Shown piece after piece: positions 51,879 through 64,000 of a stretch of DNA of 64,000 nt. Source of the stretch: Onchocerca lupi (taxonomy: Eukaryota > Nematoda > Chromadorea > Rhabditida > Onchocercidae); the NCBI GenBank assembly GCA_028564675.1, contig JAOVVO010000360.1, positions 1-64,000 of the forward strand, in the 5' to 3' direction. Within the stretch, counting starts at the first letter, position 1. The number at the start of each line of letters is the position of its first letter. The notes below the pieces were generated by a model. It was given only the letters and a program-made list of their open reading frames with translations, had not been told where the DNA came from and ran no database searches. A program made the position numbers and the translations under genes.

Positions 51879-52673
51879 TTAGTGCAAAGAATTAAGTTTT
51901 GATTTAGTGGGTGATTTTTTAAATCGCCGATTCAGAAATAACTTGATTGGCTTCGTGCTATTCGCATCCGTTAAGTCATTATTATCTTTCGCTTTCTGAT
52001 TCTGACATGGAGTAAAAAGTTTTGATGATAGTGGTGGTGGCGGTATTTTAATTAGATGAGACATTTCGTTCGTTTTATTTACTATGTCATCTGCTTGATT
52101 TTGAAATTGCTGTTGGGACTCAGTTAACTGCACCGAATTTTCAAGACGAAAAGGGAAATTTGCTTGGTTGACTGAAATAGGGCTATTCTGTAGGACCTTT
52201 GACTTGTCCGATGAAACTAAGCCAATATATGGTAAAAATTTCAAATTAGGTATATTCGCTGGATTTTTTGAAATCGGAGTTAAGAGTGAATAAGCCGCAT
52301 TATTAGCCATTGCTGCAGAATATAGCGGAATATATGGTGATCGTGATTGCGAAGTAGATTGAAATACGTGTAATGGATCTGATTTTGGCGCTACCGGTGC
52401 TGTGCTAACAGTTGGTGGAGGAAATGTTTGCAGTGATGATGGTGGTGGTATTGTCCAAGTCATTGGATCCAACAGAATTTTGTTTTGCTTTTCAAGGGAT
52501 TCTTTTGCACGTTTCATTATCTCCATTGGATGTTTCAAATTCTCTTCATCTTTCGAATCTTCACCACACAACGTCCAATAGCCAGAAAGACTACCAGACA
52601 TAAAACAGTTATTATCTTGCGCTTCACAAATGATTTTGCTTGATAATAGGATTACCAGAATGCTACTCGTCAT
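51879..52673 (-). CDS. Intronless secreted proline-rich protein, family unknown
   Basis: One uninterrupted frame of 264 codons, striking here because every other gene is finely split. The N-terminus MTSSILVILLSSKIICEA looks like a signal peptide with cleavage near residue 18. The mature part has only three Cys. It contains a charged helical stretch (KDEENLKHPMEIMKRAKESL), two Pro runs (TIPPPSSLQTFPPP and KIPPPPLSSK), a long Ser/Asn/Gln-rich low-complexity body, and a basic tail (FLNRRFKKSPTKSK). A TTTTTCAG lies 15 bases upstream of the ATG (about 52690), a good candidate for a spliced-leader or 5'-UTR acceptor. No domain recognised. A secreted or matrix role is inferred from the signal peptide only. 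No close family could be named, so it may be lineage-restricted. Confidence 0.7.
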   Translation of the reverse strand: MTSSILVILLSSKIICEAQDNNCFMSGSLSGYWTLCGEDSKDEENLKHPMEIMKRAKESLEKQNKILLDPMTWTIPPPSSLQTFPPPTVSTAPVAPKSDPLHVFQSTSQSRSPYIPLYSAAMANNAAYSLLTPISKNPANIPNLKFLPYIGLVSSDKSKVLQNSPISVNQANFPFRLENSVQLTESQQQFQNQADDIVNKTNEMSHLIKIPPPPLSSKLFTPCQNQKAKDNNDLTDANSTKPIKLFLNRRFKKSPTKSKLNSLH

Positions 52674-55183
52674 AATTTTTCAAATATCCTGAAAAAGAAA
52701 ATCCTTTTAGAACCAACTTTTTTCTCTTTTAATACAAAATCTGAGGCTGTGTAAAATACGACATTTTTCAGTGAAAAGATAAGTTTGAATTGGATATGTC
52801 ATTGTTATGCCAGAAATAAACATCCTGCAAATGTTGACAAGGTCCTTACATTTTCGAAGCGATGCGTTGGCGCATATGTACATCTCTATCAAGTGATTCG
52901 GTATAAGCTAACCGTAATATCTATGAAATGTACCAAAAAATCAGAAAACCATGCAGACATTCATTGTATTGCATCTTTCATGAAGATATTAAAATGATAT
53001 ATCAGGTTAGACTGAACGACAGCTTTCTGCTCGTGATCCATTATTTCGTTGGAAAATCAACAGATTGGAACTGCATAATTTCAGAAAAGAGGAACCACCT
53101 AATACTTTATTGGAAAGCCGCCTTGGTACTGATTCATTCTTCTAGTTGTTATTTTATTTTCAAATGGGAGTCGAGAAACATGTAGTTTACTCATTTGCAT
53201 TTTTTTAAAAGATAGTTGAAACTCCTAGAAAGATTCTCATCGTTCTGTCCAATTTGATGCACAATATCAAAGTATCTGTACAATTACATTTGTAAAGTTG
53301 TTTGGATACTACTGCTAACTAAATAAAACATGATTTATTTTCATAAATAATTGGAATTTAATTCTACTTTGCAGTTACTAACATCCTATTCATATCCATC
53401 CACAAGGTCCGAAAGAAGAATGCGGTATGATAGTTTCTATATGTTGAACTGTTTTTGCTTCCAATACATCGGATTTAAATCAAATTTCCGAAGTTTTTCT
53501 GGAATAGATTCTTTGACTATAATAAACCATGGCAAAATAGCCTCATTATTTGAAGAAAGGATGAAACTTGCTGCAAATAATTTGATTAATTTGATCATAG
53601 CATATTTAACTTAGAAAAAGTTGATATGTTCATTTAAATCGAATCACATTAGAATAAACAACAACTTTCTTGAGTGTCATATTTAATCTTGCATAATGCT
53701 GTTGATTTCTTTTCAAATTGATGCACTGGTACCATTCCATTTTTCCTTTAACATTTATTAAGAAGACGAAGTGAATATATCACGGAAATGCTCAATATTT
53801 AACAAAAGAGATTACTGTCTAATAAAAGAGATTACTTAGAATCGATTGCAAAATAACAATTCGTGACAGTCGTACAAAAAAAAAAAGTCGCTCTAAAAAA
53901 TAGTTTTAAAAAATTTAAAAATGGAGAAAGCATATCATTATAGAAACAATATGGAAAGCATATCATTATAGAAACAATATGCAAGATTAAGTGATAATTT
54001 AAAATATTCAGTATAATAATGACATTGTTAATAACTTATCCAAACAAGCAAGAATCAAAAGACAGAAGCATTAAAAGGGAATAATTTTGAATAAGCTTAC
54101 GACACATTCTAAGAAAGAAGATAGGTTCTGGATGCCTTAAACGCAGTGTATCACAGATGACCACAAGGATATATATGTGAATGTGGATTGTATTTAAAAT
54201 GATGAATTTATCTCCCAGAATGCCAGAATGAAAGTAATGATACGCAAAATGGAAAGACTAACATCTATTTCACTTCTTTTAGTGATCTATTTAAAGCGAC
54301 AGACATTATTTTAAATTGTTTTCGAATGATTTACAATCACTCCATGATGAATGATTGAAATCTTAATGACACACATAACTGAAATATTCACAGCAGACAT
54401 TCACCTGAATGCGAACAGACCATTCATTCACTATCACAACATTTTTCAGAAAATCCTTGAAAAGTAGCATTGTCATTCAGAGAACCGATGCAACCACAAA
54501 CATCATCAAATAGTCCGATGGATGGATTGAAGTAACACACAGGAAAAATCTCTTATTTCTATTATGGATACAAGCTCTGATATGTTTCATATTCTTTCAT
54601 TCTTGTTAAATCAAAAAATTCCAGCAATATTTCGGAGTAATTCTTACAATAAAATCCAAATAAGCATATAACAAAATCGCTGAAAAAGGATCGCAAAGTT
54701 GAGAAACAAATACTTGAAGATCGAAGAAATGGAATTTTATGCATATGAAACCATAAATTTTGCCAGAACAACACATTAGAGCCATTTAAAAATAACGAAA
54801 AGCAAAATCAGTTTTTACCAACTGATGCACTAAGAATGTTTTGTAAACTGGATATGTCTTTCTATTCTGTTCAAAATATAGTCATAATTTTTATTCGCAT
54901 TATTCACTTCATTTTGCATTTCAACAAATATTTCGAATTCCCTCACCGTTAATTACGTACGTCTTTTCGCATCTCAGATAGTCTAAACTTTTATTATATA
55001 TTTATTTTTGTCTAATAATTATGAAAAAGTTAAGTAAAACAATAGATTCCTTTGTGCAAATTTATTAAATAAATTTTTAAACGATTTGAAAGTGTAACTT
55101 TCAACGTTTTATTTTGAAGACTTCATAGTATACGCAATAATAATAACCCGATTAACAGCAATAATAGCATATACAATATAGAA
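52674..55183. other. Region with orphan open frames and small repeats
   Basis: About 2.5 kb. On plus, a frame at 53375-53614 follows a good acceptor (CTTTGCAG) and runs 79 codons to a stop; it resembles a terminal exon but has no recognisable motif or joined partner. A perfect 28-bp tandem duplication lies at 53926-53981, and a shorter AAAAGAGATTAC duplication near 53800-53836. Nothing else was recognised. Confidence 0.35.
53926..53981. repeat. Perfect tandem duplication, 2 x 28 bp
   Basis: Two identical copies of a 28-base unit beginning GAAAGCATATCATTATAGAA. Intergenic. Confidence 0.95.
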
Positions 55184-58100
55184 TTAACGGTTAAATGTAA
55201 ATGATGGATAATGATGTTTACGAGAACAGGTACCATAAATATCATCGATGTCACTGGTTGGAGCATTATCCTGATAAAGTAAAGCAATTTCTTCTGCGCT
55301 AGTATATGCTTCATGATGGAGTACTTTCATCGGTGGACTTAAAATTTTCGGTTGTGGTACACCATGGATCGATTCTTGATGGACATATGTTGTTGAAGGT
55401 ATTATATCGGGCATCCATCCGTTAACACAGTTTCCACTTATTTCCACATCTTCAATAATTGCTGAATATTTTCAAATCTTTAAAAATAAAGAACTGAAAT
55501 TGGCGATCTTTTACAGTCAACAAAAGATCTGAACCTGTATTTGATGACTGCAATAAGAGAGGAGTTTGACACTGAGGATCCAAAACTTCCGTATTTTTTG
55601 GCAAATTATTCATCCATAAACCATTATTACAACGAATATTTCGCTGAAAACATAACTAAATTGTTTTCTTTGTATCATAATACTCAGCATTCAATCATAA
55701 AGGAATTTTCCGCTATCAAACGCTCAGTCTAACAATTTGATTAATTCACTAACAAACTATGTTTATGAAAATAAATTTGACATGTAACCTCTAATTTGCC
55801 ATTATAAAGTAGGCTGAAATCGATTTATTGTTTCGAGGAAGAAAACGTATTTGAAATTTCATATTATCGAAAATTTGACAGAAGTACAATCTTAAATTTC
55901 CCCTTCAAAGCGTCGGCCTTCTTTGGTACTAAGTTTCAAGAGATATGTACATATGAGAATAGCCGTCCGAATATTCAATGCAGCGACTTTTTGGCCGGTA
56001 ACAGTCCACATTAGATGTCCCCGTATAAGGAAGTATTTTAATTCATCTATCCCATAAGGATTTTTAAAATTATGTAGATGTTTCTAGCAAAAACAAGATT
56101 AAATATGACTGAATTATTAGAAAATTCGATCAACAAGTTGACATCATTAAATGGTCATTGAGAAAAAAATCATTACTTATGTATGGACATTTAATGGATG
56201 AATTTTTAAAATAATCGTTTTTAAAATCATCTTGAAATTACGAGAAATTATTTCATTTATAAATATTTTTCATTTAAAATATAATCACTGTTCTCAAATT
56301 TTTTCATTTTCTTTTTTTCTGAAAGATCAACTTTGCTGTGTAATAATAATTCACTTTTGGACCAAAATAGTTTGTCCATAAGAAAATATACGTGGCGACA
56401 AAGACCAATACTGAATTGAGCGCAATTTCGTGGAGTGGATTATCAGCATGATCAAATAGTATGTAAAGACCGAAAGAATTATAGAATGCACATAGCACAG
56501 ACTGAAAAAACGTGTAGTCTTTTATTTCGAAAATGTTTTTTTTATAACATTATTACTTTTCAATAATCAAATGTGCCTCTAGAATTAACCAGAATCAACA
56601 GCCTTCATCTGATAAATACAAATGTCGTTATCGTCTTGACCTAATTGAACTTTTCATTCAATTATTTAAATGAACGAAACTGTGAATTTCAATAAAAAAA
56701 GATGAAGAAAAAAAAGGAACTATTGAAAAACTGTTGAAAGATCTTTAGTGGAATGAACAATGATACCGAAAACAAAGGCGAAGCAATAGAAATTTTATGT
56801 ATCCGATTTCCCAGATGTTACTAAATTTCCGATCAGCATTGTTCTGTCGAATGCCAAAATCACTAACGTTTGTGTTTTAGAAATAACTACTGAAGAATTG
56901 AATAATTCAACTTGTATAAAATAAAAACGAACCAGGATAATATGCAACCAAAGTGTCGTTCGAATGGAATATTCAGTGACCATGTAGTCGAACTGCTTGT
57001 TAAAAGATATCAGAAGGGCTGTTGAAAACGCATAAAAATCGAACTGAAAATCTTTTTCATCGTCTGTCATATAACTAAAGAATTGAAAAAATGTAAAAAC
57101 CAAAAACTTAAATCTTTTCTGCAGATTGAGCTTACATCAAGATTAAGGGTAAAGATGAAAGATAAGCTGGAATGTGGTATGATGTCATTTGAATTATATG
57201 ACTATCAATCATATTGTTCCCAATTTCAGTAATTCCAAGATAACAAAAACTATCCAATTATCCACTAAAGTGTCTTTTCATGGCATAGACTTTCCGGAAG
57301 CAGCTCAAAATTTTAGCCTTATGTCTATTCCTTTTCGTTGGCTGAATCATTATGTAAAAAATCAGTGACAGAGGTACAGTATCTATAGGTATCATGTTAT
57401 TGCCAAATGATTACTTCAATGAGTAAAACTATTTTTAGCTTTATCCGGAGAAATTGAAAATCTAAAACTTTGAATAAAGATAGTCTCATCATTCTTATCG
57501 CTGTGGTGACGAGAGAAGATTAAAAGATAAACATTGCAAGACATTGTTAAGTTTATGATATTAAGGACTTATAAATTTTTGATTCAGTATTGGTAATCTG
57601 ATCAGGAAAGAAAGAAGCAGAAACATAGGCAGGAACGATGTCTGATGAAAAAGCACTGAAGACGATAACAAAATCAGTGAAGCAAATTTCAAAAAGTGAA
57701 TTACCAAGATATAAAGTGCAACTGGAATCAGGAGAACCCAAAAGAAAGGCTGGTTTGGTGAAAGTGAACATCCTGGATCAAGGAAGAAGGTTGCTACTGA
57801 TAACAGTATTGGGATAATCACTGAACATAATATTATCATCCAGTAACTGCAAAAGTATCAATTTAAAATTAGCAGAAGCTTAAAGAATTAGCATCAACAT
57901 ATCAACGTATCTTTCTTTTGAAGTAAATCATCCATAAGCAAGTAAATAAATATGCAGAATATTTTTTTCACTAATAGAGTTATTAATAAACCAATTGCTA
58001 AAACATTCTAAAACTTGCTTCGATTCTGTCCTTCCTGTTGCAAGAAGTCGATAAATATGAAAAGAATACAAAAAAAGCCATGCAAATACTGCCGAAGTAC

Positions 58101-61100
58101 ATAAGTTTATAACCGTATTCCGTGCAAGGCAAAATACCTGGAAGGATTATTCTATTCCCATTTTTGCATGAATAATAAAATAGAAAGATTGAAATTTAAA
58201 TCATAATGAAGGAAAAAGAAACAGATTGTACATTTAGGTGGATGATGGACATCCAAATGCTTGCTTATTTACAGAATAAAATAATGACTTTAAAGTCTCA
58301 AGTCCAAAATTCAAAACTCCAGAACCAAACTCAAAAATGGAAAAAATTCGCATACAATATTAGGTTGAAGCCGATGAACTAAGAAAATAGCGATCACATC
58401 AAGTGAAAACATAAGGATAAAACCGAATCGAATGAGCCTCAGGCGCAGACAGGGTCGATAAAGGCTCCGGATCGCTGATAGTAGAAGTAAAACAAGAGCA
58501 AATGTTACGCACAATGATCCAGCGTAGGATATGGTTTTTGATGGCACAAAACGGATCTGCAAGTTGAAGTTCAATAAAATTTTTTGTATTAAGAAAAATT
58601 CAAGCAAAAACTTTGCTGCGGGAAACTTCAAATTTTACTTCCTTAGAATCGACTTTTGTCTCCATACCTCATGATAAAAAGCAATTTCCGATTGTATATT
58701 CCAAATTTTGCTTACCAGAGCTCCATGATCTGGTTGAATAAGGATTGTGTAAATACCAGATCTTTCGAAATTACAAATAGCATGGGTACGATTAAGTCCC
58801 ACAAGTGCTGCTCTTTGTGCAGACCATTCCAGGAATATATTTGGTTCCATTTTTATATTTCCATCTGCCCAATCCACGGTTCTGGATAATCTTTTTGCTG
58901 GATCTTCGACAATCACGCACTCTGGATATTTCCAAGCTTCTTCGCTAACCGGGAATAGTACTTGAATCGCACAGGTGGCATTATAGTAAACGGCGACGAT
59001 CGGTGCTTTGCATTGGTAACGGTCTATATTGTTAAATATACTATAAAATATAACTTTTCCGGGATAAACTACTGGATCTTCACATAGAAGCTTCATTTGT
59101 ATATTACGGAAATTTCCTGTGCGTTCATCCACAAAATTCTTGAATTTTGGCAATATTTGATTTCTGCCAACCGGCATTTCATCCACTGCGAATACTGTAA
59201 TTAGTCAAGTTAAGTCGCATAGGTTCAATCTTCTCAAAAATCATTTATTGGTTTGAAGAAAATGCATGATATAACAGAACTTAAGTAAAATGAAAGCGAA
59301 TCATTTGGGTAAGCCTGCCTGAGATAAAAGTAAGTCCAGATCATTTTTAAAATGAGAATTGGACAGCTCAAATTATATGCACATTTTCTCCCATATTAGT
59401 ATTTAGATCAGTGATAGAGTTAAATTCAGTTACGGCAAAGTATTTCCGGATAATGCTACAACTGCATCTCTGGCATAACCATGGGGGGAGGAGGGAACTT
59501 TCTAAAGATCCCTGTTTTGTTGGCAGAAAACCAATTCTGTTTAACTTGATCATCCATGATTTAAAATCATTTTAATATGAAAACTGAAAAGAAAAACAGC
59601 AAAAAAAGTAACCCATATTTTGTCCGCAGAACATAAATGGCTTGAGATACGAATGAATTTGATGAACATTCGCTACGTGGATGCCATAATCATTGAATAG
59701 ATGAATTAATTGCGCATTATTTGGATAATCTTTTATCTTTAATAAACTGTCTGTCACTTTCAGTAAGCGATTGGTGTATTCCGCTGATCTGCAAATAATG
59801 GTGATAGAAGGACTTTATATCAAACTTTCCTAAAGTTTAATTTTTAAGTTTTGGAGTTTTTCTACAAAATTTAAAAGTTTTATTTGAAATTTCTGAGATG
59901 GAATGCAAACTTCAAGTGACTATTCGACGAGTCATTTCCAGTAAGTTCTTCTCTTATCAATCGTGCTACCACTTTTCTCGCAATAGCAACATTAACACCT
60001 TTCAAATACAACACGCTGCTTGTTGCATTTGATAGAATATGTACAAGCTTCATCCGATCAGTTAAATTTAACTGAAATTACAAGTCAAATTTTTGTTTCT
60101 CGAAATAAGAACCTTTTCCTGTATTTATCGAAACGATATATTCAAAAACTTCGCTGGAAAACGCATTTACACAGAAGTAAATGCGTTTTCCGTCGACAAA
60201 AATTCAATGATATCAGAACTGAGTATGAAGATTTGAAACATGTCGAGAAGCAATGCCATAATTATTCAGTACGACAACTGATTACCTTAGTGAAGGCAGG
60301 AAGAGTACAATTATAATTGTTGATCTGATCCCAGTAGGCACTTCTCAGACATTTTCGTAAAACTAGACCTACTTCGCCATTTGGACAACTCTTAAAAAAA
60401 AAAAAAAAAAAACAAATCAGTAAAATGAAAGTTGTCAAAGAGTTAAATATGGTACTTGAGAATAATACACAAGAACTGAGTTTAGTACTTGTGAATTCAT
60501 AAACTGTCAGAAAAATTTACCAATAACGTAATTTTTGAAGGTTGTAAACTTGTTCAATACTTTTTTTCATTCCTAAATAGCTACTTGAAAAATAACGATA
60601 ATTTCAGGAAAAAGCATTACTTGTCTTGCAGTAGCTCCAACAATCGTCGTTGGCCATTGGATACCATACTCAATGTTTGATGGACATCTATTCTTAATTT
60701 TTAAACATTTTAAAGTTTTTCGATCTAACACTTGATCCAAACCAGGACATCGATCACATCGACGACCAACTGCTTCACCAATACATGGACATTGACCTTT
60801 CGAGGTACAAGCTAAGTCGGAGGAACCATAACCACATTCACACGATATGCATTCATCTCCCGAATAATAGGCACCATTCTATACGCCATTTTTTATTTTG
60901 TTTTTTTGAGAAATTATAATAAAATTGGTGAAACTGATTTTTAAGCTTTCATAATTTTAGTTACTTTTGTCAAGATGGTAAGATAACCTTGCAGTAACAC
61001 TCGCCCGTTTTGGTATTGCACTGTTCCAGGAAACCTCTTCCGGTATCACATGAGCACTGTTTACATTTCGGGAAAGTACCATACCATCCTTTTGGACACA

Positions 61101-63898
61101 TTTGTAGCGCTGTTTTGCGTTCACAATTCCGTCCACTTAATCCTCTACCGCACGTGCATTCGTATCCTAAAACTGATGTTTTGTAGATTTCTCAAATTAA
61201 TAAAAAGAATGGGTACAGTTAAAATTAAATTAAGATTTTGGAATTATAGAAATTAAATTATATGATTGTGTGAACTCGAATTGGTGCTTAAAACTACAAA
61301 CAAAAACACGAAATTCTAGAAAAATTCGAAAAATGAAGTGAAAAAGTCTAATCGCGATAGAAGGTAATGAAATAAAACTAACCTTTCGAAGTATTTTTTC
61401 TGTGACATACGCCTTCTTCACCACACAAATTCGGTAATGAGCAAATATTTACGCATCCATCACCAATGAAACCTGCATAATTCCATAGGCAATGACAGAA
61501 AACCATTTTCAGCTATATTCTAATAAAAATTAGTAATATTCTTTGAAAGCCATCCTGCAGATTCCGCTGATTTTGGATCATGGAAAAACAATAAAATAAA
61601 ACATTAAAAAAGGGTTTAAGAAGTACCCGTCTTGCATTCGCAACGATGTCGGTCCCATTCTCGAACACATATGCTGTTAGAAGGGCAGGCTTTCGGCGAA
61701 CTGCATCCATTCGCTACCTGAATTCAAAAAAATAACGAAATCTCATTTTACAGAAAGAAAAAAAAATTTCAAAACATTAGTTTGAAAATACAAAATTTAG
61801 AAAATCACACTTCTCTTAACAATCGCAGAAATTGAGATAGATGGAAATGGCAATTTCTTTATTCAGTCAAATATATTCAATAAAGAAACCTAAAGTTAGT
61901 ATTGATATTATTTTAGATACTGTTGCAACTTTTTCGTATATATGTAAGAAATGATTAATTAATACTTGACAGCCAGGTCTTGTCATCATATTTTCAGCTA
62001 ATTCCAATCGTAGGTCATTGATTTTGACGTTTCGAAGGCATCCTTCAAATCGCTGCGGATAACTGGTTGATGGAGCTAATCCCGAATAAACTTTGCGTAT
62101 GTCCCGATATAAGCCATTATTTTGCATTACGATGCGCTGAAATTTGAATTGAGTGAAATTAAAATCAGAATCATACAGCTTTAATTTTAGATTTGAAAGA
62201 AAGACGAATGAGTGGAATTTTTCATTAAGCAGAAAAATTAACATTTTAAATCTCTTGTTTTAAACTGGGTTACTTAGATTTGAAAATTTGTTATTTGCGC
62301 TTTTTCAAAAAAGTTGGCAAAAAACTTAATAAATGTTACAAAAATGCAAACCTTTCTGTATAAATGATCAGTGACAATCAGCGTAGTATAATTTTCAACA
62401 ACAACTGAGAGGCTTTTCAAATTACCATCGGCAAAATTTGGAAATGATAAAAAATACTGTTCCGAGCCAATGCTTATCATCCCTTTACCATGACTTACCT
62501 TAAAATTCAAAGTTAGAATTAAAGTTTAAAAATTTTAAATCTTCAACTTTTCGTTCATAATATTGCAAATTACAGTTGTTTTATTTACATTCAAATAAAA
62601 AAACCAGTCTTCCAGGAATTTTTCGCATCATAATTATAAGTTTAGAGATTTCAGATACAAAAAATAATTTCGGAATTTTTAATCAATACACTAAACTAAT
62701 GGTGATCAATAATACCGAGAGAAATAAGTGATAAAAAATCATACCGAGAAAATAATAAATTGTGACCGCTTGGTAAATTCAGCTGCAATAACTTGTGTTT
62801 CACGTGAACGCGTCCGAAATTCGAAGGACAAATTGTAGAATTTCATATCAACTGGTACATTCCAGAAAACAAATGATTCGTCGTCATACAGTGAAACAAA
62901 TGAATCTTCTAAAGTGGTAGACTACAATGATTCAAATAGGTGGAGAAAAGATCATAAAAATCATAGTAAAATTGATAAGCTTAACTTCAATTAATATTAC
63001 ACATGTGATGATTCTTTATTTATATATATATATATATATATATAATCGATTCTGAATAATATATAGTAGCATTGCCTTAAATATCAGAATGATAATCACA
63101 GTGATTCTTTAGAAATTTAATTTTCAAATCTAAACTAAATTATTCATTTACTGATTTTGAAATTCCTACCTTCATCGGTGCATGGCCCATTAGTATGTGC
63201 TGTCTTCTTGCATCGACAATGATATCCATCCCATGCTGGCTCACAAACTGCAGTGCGATGACATGGGTTATTGAGGCATTCATTTCTTTTCTGTTTACAA
63301 CCATGTTGTAAGTTCCCAACTTTTTCAAATTCTTCAAAATTCGAAAAATCCACAAGTGTCCCATCAAAGGTTAAATTTGAGATACAGCCGACGAATGGTT
63401 CTTGAATTCTTGCTGAACCATGTGCATCACCATCGATTCCACTTATATAATTTTGTTCAGCAATAGTTACTGATCGACCGCCGAGACTTATGGCATTGGG
63501 AAGATCGAAAAATCGATAGCAACTAACCGCTGGATCCTCACATCTGTAAAAGAATTTTATTGCATTCTTTGAGGAAAACTGTTAAGTACATGATATGAAA
63601 AACATAAATTATTTAGCAATCTAAGGATAGAATGGCATTTCAGTACTATGAATATTTCGTAAAATATTTTTCACTTTCTTTATTTTCCTATGAGCGAGGA
63701 TTGAATGAAACATTCATTCTTCATTTCGAGTTTTTCTAGTAAAGTTAGCAGAATCTTTTACTTTAATGAACGAACTTTTTTGGTAATTTCGCGTTAACCT
63801 CAGCAGCACATTTTTGATAGCCGGTAATATTGCTAAATTTCATGGCAATATGAGAATCACAGTCATCCAGTGATATAATCAATTTCTGAAACCGCCAT
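55184..63898 (-). CDS. fmi-1: Flamingo/CELSR adhesion GPCR, N-terminal part outside window
   Basis: Non-classical cadherin of planar polarity and axon guidance. Twenty exons visible: 63799-63898, 63170-63536, 62745-62908, 62352-62498, 61966-62136, 61627-61717, 61383-61472, 60988-61166, 60621-60878, 60286-60390, 59911-60071, 59613-59788, 58716-59194, 58356-58556, 57992-58137, 57705-57846, 56933-57043, 56355-56501, 55930-56083 and 55184-55461; phases agree. Order: end of LamG 1 (SLDDCDSHIAMKF), EGF (CLNNPCHRTAVC), LamG 2 (to FEGCLRNVKINDLRL), EGF repeats, laminin-type EGF (CKQCSCDTGRGF), HRM (YGIQWPTTIVGATARQ, then CPNGEVGLVLRKC), GAIN, GPS region, seven TM segments (TM3 LFLYSFHIYRLL) and a short cytoplasmic tail. 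The cadherin repeats should lie to the right of the window. The GPS region has NRTHAICNFERSGIYTIL, without the HL-S/T cleavage tripeptide. The penultimate exon (55930-56083) is less certain. Confidence 0.88.
55517..55732 (+). other. Orphan exon-like frame antisense in an fmi-1 intron
   Basis: Follows a TTTTACAG acceptor on plus and runs 71 codons to a stop: STKDLNLYLMTAIREEFDTE, then DPKLPYFLANYS, with no low complexity. It lies within the intron between the last two exons of the fmi-1-like gene on the other strand. No partner exon or family was found. Confidence 0.25.
60156..60191. repeat. Perfect 15-bp hairpin
   Basis: GGAAAACGCATTTAC, loop ACAGAA, then the exact reverse complement. It lies in the intron between the HRM exon and the next exon of the fmi-1-like gene. 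Confidence 0.9.
63020..63044. repeat. (TA)n microsatellite
   Basis: About 12 TA units in an intron of the fmi-1-like gene. Confidence 0.95.
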
Positions 63899-64000
63899 CT
63901 ACAATGGATGGAAAAAAAAGAAAAGATTATTTAAATTACTTCTTAAGAGTATTTTGAAAGCTTTAGGCAGATGTCGGTAATATTGAAAATCAAATACTGA

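Noticed and set aside
60020..60316. 98-codon plus-strand frame
   Set aside because: Shadow of fmi-1 exons and intron on the minus strand (HRM exon and the exon at 59911-60071).
1..64000. tRNA, rRNA or CRISPR features
   Set aside because: No cloverleaf with A and B box, no rRNA-like stretch and no spaced repeat array was recognised by eye; small tRNAs could still be missed without a scan.

Overview
The window looks like nuclear DNA of a nematode, most likely a spirurid or filarial worm. It is very AT-rich. Genes are cut into many short exons by short AT-rich introns with TTTCAG-type acceptors. Every recognisable gene is a conserved animal gene read off spliced exons, and no bacterial, plasmid, phage or CRISPR feature was seen. 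The species cannot be fixed from sequence alone. Gene models were built by hand, joining reading frames so that codon phases agree at GT..AG boundaries. Most junctions are phase-consistent and the exceptions are reported.

Layout. 1-190 is a microsatellite lying in the last visible intron of a minus-strand mitochondrial ribosomal protein L41 gene (242-899, running off the left edge). Then on minus come a PAF-acetylhydrolase 1B catalytic-subunit homologue (1941-3406) and a KCTD2/5/17 (insomniac) homologue (6549-8678). On plus follow the splicing factor rbm-22 (10628-13137), mitochondrial ribosomal protein S18C (13768-14283), a very large TARBP1/Trm3-like tRNA/RNA 2'-O-methyltransferase gene of about 32 exons (15803-26918), and a PDIA5-like protein disulfide isomerase with four active-site domains (27747-33347). 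The 33.3-36.7 kb gap holds orphan exon-like frames, including a short 3' exon present in two tandem copies and a decayed minus-strand frame.

From 36663 to 45343 (minus) lies a KDM3-type JmjC histone demethylase with a C6 zinc finger. After about 3.7 kb without a convincing gene comes a strongly degenerate CDK-like kinase (49076-50977, plus), then an intronless secreted proline-rich orphan protein (51879-52673, minus). From 55184 to beyond the right edge (minus) is the 3' two thirds of a Flamingo/CELSR adhesion GPCR: LamG, EGF, laminin-EGF, HRM, GAIN/GPS, seven TM segments and a short tail.

Main theme of the hunt: several apparent enzymes or self-cleaving proteins have lost key residues while the rest of the fold and the splice phases stay coherent. 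These are the PAFAH nucleophile Ser, the CDK glycine loop plus DFG Gly plus T-loop Thr, the SpoU catalytic Arg, and the GPS cleavage tripeptide. They look like conserved non-catalytic relatives rather than random decay. Two loci (PDIA5-like intron 7 and the last TARBP1-like intron) show single-base problems that could be assembly indels. I found no clear multigene novel system. The most unusual candidate is the possible alternative 3' end of the PDIA5-like gene, with a tandemly duplicated last exon.
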